Positions 10,422 through 20,656 of a DNA stretch of 64,000 bases are shown piece after piece. A model generated the notes under the pieces. It was given only the letters and a program-made list of their open reading frames with translations. It did no database searches and had not been told where the DNA came from. A program made the position numbers and the translations under genes. The number at the start of each line of letters is the position of its first letter. The stretch's first letter is position 1. Origin of the DNA: Locusta migratoria (lineage: Eukaryota > Arthropoda > Insecta > Orthoptera > Acrididae); NCBI GenBank assembly GCA_026315105.1, contig CM048744.1, positions 345,801,668-345,865,667 on the forward strand, in the 5' to 3' direction.

Positions 10422-10621
10422 GTTAAATGTTCAAATGTTTGTATAGCTTATGGGACTTAACTACGGGGTCATCAGTCCCTAAACTTACAAACTACTTATA
10501 AACTAGCTAATCCTAAGGATGGTACAAATATCCATGCCCAAGGGGGGATTCGAACCCCCGACCGTAGTAGCCGTGCAGACCGTGACTGGAGCGCCTCAGT
10601 CCCCTCGGCCACCGCAGCCGG
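10422..10621 (-). mobile_element. tRNA-derived SINE (main family)
   Basis: Full-length minus-strand copy with B box ggattcgaacccccgacc. It is flanked by catggagtatct (10410-10421) and catggagcatct (10622-10633), a 12-bp duplication with one change. Confidence 0.9.
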
Positions 10622-10633
10622 CATGGAGCATCT

Positions 10634-11040
10634 CTCTTTCTTATTAATCAACTACCAACTGTCGAAATTACTAGAACATCGTAAAATATGGTATTAAAAT
10701 TCGACAGTCACACACGAGACTTATTTGCTTACAAATTTTTTAGGCCTGTATGAACATAGATGAATGGCATTTCTTTAACCACATACTTATTAGTAAGCTA
10801 GAAGATGAGCTTTGGTGTCATGGTTGGAAGAGATGGCTTATTTCCGTTATTAAGTGGCTGCATTTCTTCCTAGGTCTCTACGAAAGTGCACGTCCCGCGC
10901 GCAGAGATGCTGTTATCGAAGATTGATTGGATATTGGTGGCAGGGGAGGGAAGTATTAGTTCTTTATTGGCGTTTTTTTTTATTATAGCCTGTGATTGGA
11001 GGGAATAGAGGTAATCCATTGATGTTTGCATTGTTTATTT
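10634..11040. other. No gene seen
   Basis: AT-rich, without recognisable motifs. Confidence 0.5.
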
Positions 11041-11665
11041 CTATTGGTTGAAACTGGCGAATGAGAGGCTGGCGATGGTTATGACGTGACGCTGTTTACT
11101 TGCTTCCTCTCTGTTCAGGTTGGTGGGTCGCTTTGCAATTTCTATCGCCTGTCTGATCTTCTTCGATCGAAACGGCTGTTTCGCTAGTACACGTGCTTCT
11201 GGAAACATTTCTGCAGTCTTCCTGGGGTTCTGCCTCCTCTGACTTTGTGTGTTGTGCCAGACGTGTTCTGATATTCGCATCTTGATCGGTCGTCCCGTTT
11301 CGCCTATTTATACTCGTCCACACTCACAGCCGACTTTGTAAACTCTGGCAGTATTCAGCTGCATCTTTCGTTGAACGAAGAACATCTTTCAGTTTGTTGT
11401 TGCTTTTGAATATAGGCTTTATGTCCGCTCTGCGTAGAATTTTTCCCACCCGTACTGTTACCCCTTGCACGAATGGTAACGTATGGTATGTTTTCCTCCT
11501 ATCCCGACCCTTAAAAAACCACAAATCTCGATGTTGAAAAACATTCAAACCACAGTAAGTTATGATTTTATAGTCTACTGTTTTAAATCTCTGTTGCTTA
11601 CTTCTTACAATGCACTTGTTGTTCAGTATCCTTCCGACATGTCTGGTCAGTACACATAACCTCAT
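11041..11665 (-). pseudogene. Penelope-like element, C-terminal GIY-YIG region
   Basis: The minus strand encodes the C-terminal end of a Penelope-like retroelement. The upstream frame (11665-11324) contains LPFVQGVTVRVGKILRRADI and KPIFK, the segment after the reverse transcriptase. Next comes a GIY-YIG endonuclease core, readable as VGCECGRV, then a TAA in place of the second tyrosine, then IGETGRPIKMRISEHVW. It ends with KIRQAIEIAKRPTNLNREE, matching the family's conserved tail. GIY-YIG nicks target DNA for priming. The copy lacks the reverse transcriptase and carries the stop in the catalytic motif, so it is dead. Confidence 0.75.
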
Positions 11666-11690
11666 TTATATACTTCTGAAGACGGGCACT

Positions 11691-12451
11691 AACAAGGAAA
11701 GTACTTGGGCTCGAACAAATATAAATACACGAACATCGTGTGAGAGATAATGTGAAGGATCCTCATTGCACTAGTGATATTCCCTCATCTGCAAAGCTCT
11801 GCAGTCGTCCATTAGAGGTCTCTGCGTGTGCCAGGCCGCACTGCACCTTGACCTGCCGGTAGACCAGTAGTGACGGTGCAGTGTGCCACTGAAGTTGCGT
11901 TTTGTGACGTTATTTGTGTAGTGAAGCGTCGGATAGGTCGGCGATTGGTAAAAAATACTGCTAATATAGTGTGACTGGTTGAGGTGAAGTTACGAAGAAA
12001 CCTTCTTCGTGAAGATGGTACCTGGTATATACTATAGTGTTTCTAATCTATGCTCATATTTCTGCACTGTAACAGATACCAGAAAACATGTCAATGATTC
12101 ATCGTCTACACCAAGACCGTATTCACGAAGAAGAGCTCTTCAGAATTTCATCTCAACCAATCGCAATACATTATCTGGACTGATTACCAATCGCAGCCCC
12201 ATCTGACGCTTCTCTACACAAATAACGTCAGAAAACGCAACTTCAGAGGCATGCCGCACTGTCCCTAGTGCTCCCAACTGGTGTACCGGCAGATCAAAGT
12301 GCAACGCGGCGTGGCTCACGCAGAGGCCTCTAATGGGCGACTGCTAAGTTTTGCAGATGCGAGAGTATCGCTAGTGCAGTAAGGGACCTCTACATTATCT
12401 CTCAGACGATTTTGGTATATTTGTGTTTGTTCGAGCACGAGTACTTTACTT
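11691..12451. repeat. Long foldback element
   Basis: The left arm (11691 to about 12015) is the inverted complement of the right arm (about 12113-12451), including gagagataatgtgaagga, cagtcgtccattagaggt and gttgcgttttgtgacgttat with scattered differences. The arms are roughly 330-370 bp at about 85% identity by eye, around a loop of about 100 bp. No protein is encoded. It resembles a foldback MITE. Confidence 0.8.
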
Positions 12452-12691
12452 GTAAGTGTTCTAAACCGGTCGAAACTGTGGAAGTGGTTGTTGCTTTTTT
12501 TAACAACAAATTGTATAGTTTCTAAGGATGTTCAAAGTACTAAATATAATTCTTCATTTATTTCATTAATTGTGGAGTTATAAGGGCTGGTCAGAATAAT
12601 ATGAACTCCTAACAAAGAGACAATATTTATTAGTAAGAAATCGAACCACACAGCTACAACTCTCAGACGAACAGATTCGTAAAGTTCCTTT

Positions 12692-13174
12692 TGTGTCCCA
12701 ACCTCATCGCCGCTTTTGTGTCTCGTATCCGTCATAGGTGTCGGTGGCCGAGTAGAATTTAAACGACACAGGAATAAAGGTAGCACGCTTGTGCAGGTAC
12801 GGAGGGGAGCAGCCAGCGGGACAGCAGAAACTAAAAACACTAGAGTAAATTAGAACGAGATATATATTGCACAGAATGTATACAATACTTAACTTTTACA
12901 TAGATCAGTACTGCAGAATGCTGATACATAGTTGAGCTAGAGTCCTGCCTAGTGCCTGTCCGATAGCCAAGTCTTCACTGGTGCCTATCTGATTCCGAAG
13001 TGTTAACTGGTTCCTATCTCAGTCCCAAGTGAACGATGTCGTTCACTGGTGGCCACGAGCGGAGTTGTCTCAGAGGGCGCTCGTGGCTGACGTCGTAAGA
13101 ACGCCGCGCCGTGCGTGCATGGCGGCGCGCGACGAAAGTAGGTGGCGCGCACTTTGTACTTGTGCGACACCACA
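12692..13174 (-). repeat. 3' LTR of the gypsy element
   Basis: 483 bp, TGTGGTGTCGC...GACACA in element sense. It is directly preceded by a purine-rich tract at 13175-13190 (ttttgggggggagggg in element sense), the priming site for plus-strand DNA. Confidence 0.92.
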
Positions 13175-13190
13175 CCCCTCCCCCCCAAAA
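13175..13190 (-). promoter_or_regulatory. Polypurine tract
   Basis: In element sense this reads ttttgggggggagggg and abuts the TGTGG start of the 3' LTR, the expected place for the plus-strand primer. Confidence 0.8.
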
Positions 13191-13395
13191 CCGCCGCGCC
13201 GTCGTGGCGTAGGGCTGAGGGCCACGGCGACGGCACTGGGAGGAGGGCCTGGGCGGGGGCGTTACTGGTGGGACGGGCGTCGTAGCTGAGGCTGGGATCG
13301 AGACGCCGTCCGCGCCCCGGCATCCGCCTTGCGATCCCCCGGAAAACCCGCCAAAACGAGGGGCAGGGCGCACCCCTCCGCCCAGCGGGAGCAGG

Positions 13396-13640
13396 TCATC
13401 TTCTTCTGAGGTGCGTGGCCCAGACGGCGGGGGCACGCACGGTCCCGAGTCCTTCTTGGTGACGCTGTCCTCTGCGGCGGCGACGGAGGCGGAGAGGCGG
13501 ACTGCGCGTCCACTCCATGGGTACGATCTCGTAGTCCGGGGACACTGGGCTCGGCGGCGAGCGATGTGGCTGTGCTCCCTGGCGGTGAACTGGGTCTGGA
13601 ATCAAGAAACCGGAGACAGGATCACGCGGCCTGGTGCAGG
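13396..13640 (-). pseudogene. Proline/arginine-rich tail region of gypsy pol
   Basis: Downstream of the integrase C-terminal domain the minus strand encodes low-complexity, proline- and arginine-rich peptides (for example SPPSPVSPDYEIVPMEW) in shifting frames. Mag-like integrases commonly end in such an unstructured tail. I cannot say which frame is genuine, and no envelope-like protein is visible before the 3' LTR. Confidence 0.4.
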
Positions 13641-14509
13641 CGCAATTGGTTTGCGTGACGCCGCAGCTCCGACCCTGTGGAAGAACGTACAACATACATA
13701 TTGCGACCGAGCACGCGCTGAATGGTGCCCGGTAACCATGTCTTCTTGTTGCCAGCAAACACCCTGTACAGCACCGGCGTAGAAACCTGAAAACGCGAAG
13801 CGCCATACGAACCGACTCGGTGCGTGGGAGGCTGCAGCAGGTGAAGGAGAGTGCGGTGACGGCAGCCGTGTAGCAGCTCGGCAGGAGACGGGCCGTCACG
13901 TGGCATGCACCGCTACGTAGACAGGAAAATTTGAAGAGCTTGCTGCCTGGAGTGCTGACCTTTCATCTTCTCCATGTGAGACTTGAATGTTCGAACGAAA
14001 CGTTCTGCTTCACCATTGGACTGAGGGTGAAAAGGTGCGGTGGTGATATGCTGAATGCCATTCACACGACAAAACTGTTGAAATTCCGCACTAACAAACT
14101 GAGGTCCATTGTCACTGACGATAGTTTCAGGCAAGCCTTCGATGCAAAACACTGATGTTAAGGCACTGATTGTGCTAGACGCCATCGTTGAGTTCATGAC
14201 AATCACAAAAGGAAACTTGCTGAAAGCGTCTATAACAATTAACCATCGCGTATTCCAGAAAGGTCCGGCAAAGTCAATGTGTAAACGTTGCCATGGTCCC
14301 TTGGGGCGTGGCCAGTCTGAGAAACGTTGCGGAGGAGCTGCCTGATGCTCCGCACAAACTGTACACTGTGACGTCATGTTCTCTATCTGAGCGTCCATAC
14401 CAACCCAGGTACAATGACGTATGGCCAATTGCTTTGTCCTAACAATGCCCCAATGTCCTTGATGCAGGAGGCGTAACACTTCTCGTTGCAGGGAACGAAG
14501 AACAATCAC
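13622..14509 (-). pseudogene. Gypsy integrase, broken by one stop
   Basis: Integrase inserts the cDNA into the genome. From 14509 the frame holds an HHCC zinc-binding domain (HQGH at residues 16-19, CTVC at 49-52) and a complete DDE core: aspartate in LHIDF (about 79), aspartate in VSDNGPQF (133), and glutamate in NGEAERF (169), with 35 residues between the last two. An in-frame TAG at 13911-13913 follows IFLST. The same frame then resumes at 13906 with the C-terminal domain (PSPAELLHG, then VYRVFAGNKKTWLPGTI-like sequence and RRHANQLR). Only that one stop separates the parts. Confidence 0.88.
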
Positions 14510-14840
14510 CCTGACTTAAAGACAATGCATGACGTTGTGCAAAATAAAGTCGAACCAGAGGCCGATCAATGTCTTTGGCTCTGGAAGGCCACCCAAAGCT
14601 AACAAAACGTGCTACCACACTTAGGTCTGCATTCGCAGCTGTTTCCTGTGCAACCCGACGAGAGTTCAAAGGGAAATCTGCGACAGCGGAAGCATCTATG
14701 GAGTCTATCTGACAACATGCCATTTCTGAAAAATCAAACGACACATCCTGGCCAAGCGGAAGTCGGGAAAGTGTGTCCGCGTTGGCGTGTTTAGTGGTAG
14801 GTCGGTACAAAATCTCATACTGATAATTAGACAATATCAA
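14439..14840 (-). pseudogene. Gypsy pol, RNase H end to integrase start
   Basis: This frame continues RNase H after a frame change, with LSNYQYEILYRPTTKHANAD and TLSRLP, the conserved chromodomain-free spacer end of Mag-like RNase H. It then runs to about 14510, where a missing base in a GGG run shifts the frame into the integrase frame. Upstream, near 14895, the joint with the long pol frame lacks about ten codons after the DHK motif, so an internal deletion removed part of RNase H. Confidence 0.85.
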
Positions 14841-17082
14841 GGACCATCTCTGAAGCTTTTGTGCCGTTCGTGGCGGAATTGGCTTTGTGGTCTGTCAACA
14901 AATAGAATTTTCTGCCACAGAGATAATGATGAAACTTTGTGACACCGTAAATGATTGCTAAGGCCTCCTTTTCTATCTGACTATAATTCTGTTGCGTCGG
15001 CGTCAGAAGCTTGGACGCAAAGGCAATAGGTCGATCGTGAGATCCCATGCGATGTGACAAAACTGCACCCAGACCGTACGACGAGGCATCAACTGCTAAC
15101 ACTACAGGCTTCTGTGGGTCAAAGGGAATCAAACATGCATCACTGAGTAGTGCAGACTTTAGTTTGTCAAAGGCAACCTGACAATCTTTAGACCATACAA
15201 AAGGAACATTCTTCCTACGTAAGTGATGCAGTGGAGCTGCAATCTGAGAGGCATTGGGAATAAACCTGAAATAATAGTTAAGCTTTCCCATTACTGCTTG
15301 CAATTCATACACATTCTTAGGAGGAGACAAGTCTTTGATTGCTCTAAGATGTGACTGTAAGGGATGAATTCCTTGGGCATTAATCACATGGCCTAGGTAC
15401 TCTAGTTCAGTTTGTAAAAACGAACACTTTGCTTTATTACAACGTAGACCTGCTGCAGTCAACACTTTGAACAGGCACTCCAGGTTTGCTAAATGTTCTT
15501 CAACTGTACGTCCGGATACCACAATATCATCTAAATAGTTCGAGCAACACGGTACAGAAACTGTCAGCTGTTCCAAAAAGCGCTGAAAAATAGCGGGGGC
15601 GGAAGAACTGCCAAAGGGTAGGCGTTGAAATTGAAAAAGGCCCATGTGAGTATTAATGACGAAAAACTTTTTTGACTCGTCATCAAGTGGAATCTGTAAG
15701 TATGCCTCTGCTAAATCAATCTTGGAAAAGAAGCGAGACTGTCCTAATTTGTCCATCAGTTCCTCAGGTCTGGGCAGGGGATAAGTGTCTACAATTGTTT
15801 GACTGTTCACTGTTGATTTGAAGTCCGCACAGAGACGAAGTTTTCCTGAGGGCTTGGGTATAATTACTATAGGCGAGGCCCACTGACTCGCAGAAACAGG
15901 AGAAATCACACCACTATCTTGCCAACGTTTAAGTTCTTCGGCAAGTGTATCACGCATTGCGATAGGCACTGGTCTAGCTTTACGAAATTTGGGAACGGCA
16001 GATTCTTGTAAAGTTACATGTGTCACGAAGTCCTTTGCACAACCTAGTTCCGGCGAAAACAAGTCACTATATTTTTCACACAATGCATTGATTTTGTCCT
16101 GAGGCACTACTGATGAAATTTGAAGCACATCTCTTTGAATTGATAAACCAAACAAGTCAAATGCATCTAGTCCAAAAATGTTCTGTGTAGATTTGGCCTG
16201 AAGAACTACAAAAGCAACTGTTTTTGTTACACCTTGAAAAGAGGCGGGCAGTCTACACGTTCCTAGCATGGGAATATGTTGACCGGTATATGCTGTTAGC
16301 ACTTGTTGAGACGCCGACAATTTTGGCGAACCCAGAAGTTCATAAGTGTCTTTATTCATTAATGTGACAGCAGAACCAGTATCAAGCTGAAATTGCACAG
16401 TCTTATTGTCTATGTAAAGAGTCACTAATAGTTTTTGCTTGTGGCGCTCGACAGGTGCGCGAATGTGGGCAACGTCTAATACAGCTTGTTTGCGGCACTT
16501 GCGCATGCGCGGGCTGCGTAGTGAAGTAAGCGGCACAGACTCGGCACGCAGGGGATTAACAACACTGTCACTAGATGGCACTACCGCCGGATCGGCGTCC
16601 GAGGCTACTGCACTAAAATTACTTTGAGTATCTACAACAAGTCTACTGTCACTATCTACACAGTACTGGGCACTATTACAAGGAGAAGTTGCAGAAGGCA
16701 CTAAGTTCACTACAGGATTGCACTGTACAGTGTCATTTTGCTTGTCCCGAACCCTTTTTCGTTGCACAGATTTACGCACTCGTCGGCGCTTGCGGCGTGG
16801 CGCACTATATAGTTTTGCAGTAGGCGCAGAAGAATTTTCTCGCAATTGAGAACTAAGTAAAGCACTTTTCAATTCCACAGCGTGTATAACATTTACTGCA
16901 CTGCACTGCTCTCGCACTTTGCGAAGCACTGTTTCTAACGCTACTGTTCTTTGAGTTTTTAATTTGCATACACACAGACTGCACATGTCCCGATTGGCCA
17001 CATTGATAACAGGTTGCGTTGCGACTAGGGCAGTGAGCACACTTGTGGCGAGATACACACTGAGGGCAAGATTTACGTACAT
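14827..17082 (-). CDS. pol: Gypsy pol: protease, reverse transcriptase, RNase H (partial)
   Basis: A 751-residue open frame. Residues 1-200 are a cysteine- and basic-rich overlap with gag whose start is uncertain. The retroviral-type aspartic protease has LDTGSAVT at 233-240. Reverse transcriptase follows, with DLAEAYLQIP near 456, LPFGSSSAPAIFQ near 488 and the catalytic YLDD at 516-519. RNase H begins at VLAVDASSYGLGAVL (about 661) and includes IEKEALAI. The frame ends after TDHK with an out-of-frame tail because of the deletion described in the neighbouring entry. Pol overlaps gag by 230 bases in a different frame (the +1 frame relative to gag), so expression would have needed frameshifting. 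Confidence 0.92.
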   Translation of the reverse strand: MYVNLALSVYLATSVLTALVATQPVINVANRDMCSLCVCKLKTQRTVALETVLRKVREQCSAVNVIHAVELKSALLSSQLRENSSAPTAKLYSAPRRKRRRVRKSVQRKRVRDKQNDTVQCNPVVNLVPSATSPCNSAQYCVDSDSRLVVDTQSNFSAVASDADPAVVPSSDSVVNPLRAESVPLTSLRSPRMRKCRKQAVLDVAHIRAPVERHKQKLLVTLYIDNKTVQFQLDTGSAVTLMNKDTYELLGSPKLSASQQVLTAYTGQHIPMLGTCRLPASFQGVTKTVAFVVLQAKSTQNIFGLDAFDLFGLSIQRDVLQISSVVPQDKINALCEKYSDLFSPELGCAKDFVTHVTLQESAVPKFRKARPVPIAMRDTLAEELKRWQDSGVISPVSASQWASPIVIIPKPSGKLRLCADFKSTVNSQTIVDTYPLPRPEELMDKLGQSRFFSKIDLAEAYLQIPLDDESKKFFVINTHMGLFQFQRLPFGSSSAPAIFQRFLEQLTVSVPCCSNYLDDIVVSGRTVEEHLANLECLFKVLTAAGLRCNKAKCSFLQTELEYLGHVINAQGIHPLQSHLRAIKDLSPPKNVYELQAVMGKLNYYFRFIPNASQIAAPLHHLRRKNVPFVWSKDCQVAFDKLKSALLSDACLIPFDPQKPVVLAVDASSYGLGAVLSHRMGSHDRPIAFASKLLTPTQQNYSQIEKEALAIIYGVTKFHHYLCGRKFYLLTDHKANSATNGTKASEMVLDIV

Positions 17083-17953
17083 TTTTCTGAAATGAGCGTT
17101 GGCGCCCGTTATTCAAATTACTGTTTATAACATGATGGAGCGACCTTTGTGTCGCAGTTTTACACTGGCTACTGTTCACTGTCTGTTCAGCACGGCGGGT
17201 AGAATTTAAAGAATCACTAGCGCTACACTGAGAACTACGGCTAGGAAAGCGGCCGTTGCAGCCCACTGAATTTACACTGTGGCTTTGCATTTCGACATCT
17301 GCTAAGTCAAAGGTATCATGCGCTTCAATAAGCTGCAGTACACTGTCTAATAAAGGGTCAGACTGTTTTAGAATTTCTGCCCTAATTCTGGGGTCCTGAA
17401 TATTCTGCGTAATCGCATCTCTGAACATAACGTCACTATAAGAAAGTCCACAAGAGCAAGTAAATTTACATTTGCGGGATAAGCCCTTCAACTCCGTGAT
17501 CCATTCCTGGTGTGACTGCTCAGGTAATTTTTTAAGTCTGAAAAATCAGTACCGCGCAGCGGCTACGAGAACTTTTCTCTCGTAATGAGCATTCAGTGCA
17601 TCTACAATTTGTTCAAAGTCTACATCAGGAGGAGATGCGTTGGGGAAAAGTTTCTGCAGTAACACGAAAGTCTGGGGGCGCACAATCGATAAGAAAAGGT
17701 TCTTCACTCTCTGACCTGTAATTTGATGAGCCGCGACGAGTTCTTGAAACTGTGCGAAGTAGTCGCTCCATTCTTCCTCACGTTCGTTGTACTGGCGGAA
17801 CGTAGGGAGCGGTACAGCGGCAGGTGTGGGCTGCTGATGCGACGGCTGTTGTTGAGTAGCCGTCAACTGCGCCACCGCTTGGAGAAGTTGTGTGATTTGC
17901 GCCGTCTGTAACTGAATAATTTCCATTAAGTTTGGGTTCGGGGTAGTGGCCAT
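16853..17953 (-). pseudogene. gag: Gypsy gag with CCHC knuckle, one in-frame stop
   Basis: Gag forms the particle that packages element RNA. The ATG at 17953 starts a glutamine-rich N-terminus, followed by FRQYNEREEEWSDYFAQFQ, a capsid-like helix region also found in Mag-type gag. A TGA at 17546-17548, apparently a CGA change, interrupts the frame. The same frame continues with LPEQSHQEWITELKGLSRKC and, near 17000, a zinc knuckle CYQCGQSGHVQSVC. A second cysteine-rich stretch (CSKCYTRCGIEKC) follows. Apart from that one stop the frame is open for about 366 codons. Confidence 0.85.
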
Positions 17954-18187
17954 GCTGACCGATTAGGCGCCGCTCATACAAGTAAATTAGTACAACACAC
18001 AAATGCAATATGAAAGGACGCACTGCAACAAAAAAGTCCACAAAACACGGAACAAAATATCTTCCCCCAAAAATCTTATAATAAGGGTGGGTGGGCGGGA
18101 GCAATTTCTGCATGCTCCGACTGCTGCTGTCTGGCTGCTGCAAGGGGGCTGGTCCACGGTTCTTCTATCACTCCTCATCGCCACTTT

Positions 18188-18670
18188 TGTGTCCCAACCT
18201 CGTCGCCGCTTTTGTGTCTCGTTTCCATCATAGGTGTCGGTGGCCGAGTAGAATTTAACTGACACAGGAATAAAGGTAGCATGCTTGTGCAGGTACGGAG
18301 GGGAGCAGCCAGTGGGACAGCAGAAACTAAAAACACTAGAGTAAATTAGAACGAGATATATATTGCACAGAATGTATACAATACTTAACTTTTACATAGA
18401 TCAGTACTGCAGAATGCTGATACATAGTTGAGCTAGAGTCCTGCCTAGTGCCTGTCCGATAGCCAAGTCTTCACTGGTGCCTATCTGATTCCGAAGTGTT
18501 AACTGGTTCCTATCTCAGTCCCAAGTGAATGATGTCGTTCACTGGTGGCCACGAGCGGAGTTGTCTCAGAGGGCGCTCGTGGCTGACGTCGTAAGAACGC
18601 CGCGCCGTGCGTGCATGGTGGCGCGCGGCGAAAGTAGGTGACGCGCACTTTGGACTTGTGCGACACCACA
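18188..18670 (-). repeat. 5' LTR of the gypsy element
   Basis: 483 bp, about 97.5% identical by eye to the 3' LTR. Its inner end forms a 25-bp tandem pair with the leader (see findings), so the primer-binding site just inside it, aaagtggcgatgaggagtga in element sense, could not be assigned to a tRNA. Confidence 0.92.
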
Positions 18671-18678
18671 GTTCCTTT

Positions 18679-18989
18679 ATAGTTTCCAAGAGAATTTTTA
18701 TCGTTTCTTGTAACAAAACATCTGTCAATTACTTCAGCGAAGTTGGAGTTGTAGATTTGGTCCTCACTTCTGCTCCAAAATCCCTTGTAAAGGTTCAATT
18801 ATGTTGAGACATACTGATTTTGCGGTCCAGGGGAGATGGCTTATAATTTGCTGATCTCGTACAAGCACTTCTGTGACAACAGTCAGTCAAACAGGTGGAA
18901 GATACGGGCGATATGTCAGAGCTGTAGGGCGGATGCTGAAGCGGCTCCCACTTGAACTTGGCTAGTACACTGTGTTTGACCCTGGGGGC
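18679..18989. other. No gene seen
   Basis: Flanking sequence between the gypsy element and the next hAT element. No motif was recognised. Confidence 0.5.
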
Positions 18990-19626
18990 GTGTGGACTAG
19001 GGATGGCGGTTATTGCTGAAACAACCGGTTTTCGGTAATACCGGTTCTTTTCATCTCAAGTTTAACCGCACCGTAAAAATTGCTCAAGATAACCGGTTTT
19101 TTTAAATAACCGGTTTTCGGTTTTTTGTTGCTATTATTTCCAGTAGAGTTCGACCGAAACATAATTTGCGGCCGAAACAGAAACCGTAATCGAATTTTCG
19201 GTTCTTCTAGTTTCGGCCTAAACGAAACTTACGAAATTTAGGTAAATTTACGTTATACGACAAATCACTAGTCTTTCCATATTTTGCAAGAGCCCCTCCC
19301 AATACTACGCCTTCTTGAGTGTGTTTAAGCCTAGTCAGGAGTCCGTAGAAGACGATATACGAAGCATACAGATTTACTGGCCTAGTATTTCCATCCGGCA
19401 GTTGCGAATATTGAGCCAACCACTCCGCAAGTTGGACTTGTCAGCCAGCGCATACGAATATCTCGTTATATACACAATTTCTATATATGTTACAGTCAAT
19501 AAATGAACTTCAATCAGTGCTGCAGAAGTATTTCGAAAAATAGTCACAGATCCGACTAACAGTATGATTGTTTTCAGTGGAAATTTCCGCAAATTGAAAT
19601 AGGAAAGCTGTGTACCACATGATCAA

Positions 19627-19841
19627 AGAATGTTCAAATGGTTGTGAGTTCTTATGAGACATAACTGCTTAGGTCATCGGTCCCTAGACTTAAAAACTAC
19701 TTAATCTAACTTAAACTAACTTACGCTAAGGACAACATACACACCCATGACTGAGGGAGGAGGGAGGACTCGAACCTCCGACTGGAGCAGCCTCATAGTC
19801 CGTAACATGGAGCCTCAGACCGCACGGCTACCTCGCGAGGC
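19627..19841 (-). mobile_element. tRNA-derived SINE (variant) nested in hAT
   Basis: Minus-strand copy with B box ggactcgaacctccgac and head cgcacggctacctcgcgagg. It is flanked by a perfect 13-bp duplication, accacatgatcaa (19614-19626 and 19842-19854). Confidence 0.92.
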
Positions 19842-19968
19842 ACCACATGATCAATGATACCTAAACCCATATTGGTTATTAAAAAAGCCCCTCGCTTTCT
19901 AGGAATCACATTAATTAAACTTGTTAGCATAACAATATGATGATACATTAAAAGTTATTATTCCAAGC

Positions 19969-20154
19969 TTACATAATAGGTATATGAATCGAATTTACCT
20001 TCTTTTTCAAGAAACAGTTTGAATGTTTTCTCCTTAAATGACACAGCATGTTTGTAGTACCTCCACCCTTTTTCAGCTTTTTAAAGCAAATGGAGCGTTG
20101 TATCTCACTGCTCCCGTACTTCGCGAAGTACTTCCATATTCGGGATGGTGCCAT
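19969..20154 (-). pseudogene. hAT transposase BED zinc-finger fragment
   Basis: A 61-residue frame with SRIWKYFAKYG (the aromatic W..F start of a BED finger), a cysteine in SICFKKLKKGGGTTNM and LCHLRRKHSN, the closing histidines. BED fingers are the N-terminal DNA-binding domain of hAT transposases. The catalytic and dimerisation domains are absent. One of the usual paired cysteines is replaced, so even the finger is damaged. Confidence 0.68.
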
Positions 20155-20656
20155 TTAAGACGCAACCGATGTCTGGCGACGACAGCAAGGAACTGCCGCA
20201 TGACCAGACAGAGGGAAGTCTTGTACACTGCCGGTGCACGCGAGTCGTCTAATAGGCCACGCCACACGATAACAGGTGTATCGATGCCTCAATAGTAAGT
20301 TCTTATGGCACGCATTTGTTGCGTGTTTCTGACTGCCGGGATTGTTCTTAAATTATCACCGATCGCTTTTCTTAGTTTTTACGATGATCTAATATTTCAC
20401 AGCAGTGGACATTTTAGGAATAGCCCTAAATATTAGGGTCTACTAGCTTTAATTTTTTAAAATTATTTACAAAAAGCATATTTTGAACCACTACTACATA
20501 AGTAGTCGTGCCGGTTTTTTTACCCGGTTCTTGGCAATAACTTAAAAATACCGGTTACAACCGACACGAAATAAATACCGAAAAAAACCGGTTATTCAAA
20601 ACTAAAATACCGGTATCGGTTTTAACCGGTCGGTTTTTCCCATCCCTACCGTGGAC

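Larger units (their letters stand above)
12692..18670 (-). mobile_element. Ty3/gypsy (Mag-like) LTR retrotransposon, complete
   Basis: Two 483-bp direct LTRs bound a 5.0-kb interior that reads, on the minus strand, gag, protease, reverse transcriptase, RNase H, integrase. The whole is flanked by gttccttt (12684-12691 and 18671-18678). Because ttt also precedes the inner LTR, the true duplication may be the 5-bp gttcc. The LTRs differ at about 12 of 483 positions, so insertion was not recent but is far from ancient. No envelope gene is present. The proteins carry one stop in gag, one deletion in RNase H, one single-base loss before integrase and one stop in the integrase tail. Confidence 0.93.
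18998..20648 (-). mobile_element. hAT element with BED finger, non-autonomous
   Basis: The ends are tagggatgg and, inverted, ccatcccta, with repeated accggtt motifs in both subterminal zones. Flanks gtgtggac (18990-18997) and ccgtggac (20649-20656) look like a mutated 8-bp duplication. A BED-finger fragment lies inside. A SINE has inserted at 19627-19841. Confidence 0.75.

Noticed and set aside
13003..13513. Overlapping long frames in the GC-rich 3' end of the gypsy element, as an envelope gene
   Set aside because: They are low-complexity, partly inside the LTR, with no signal peptide, membrane segment or furin-like site.
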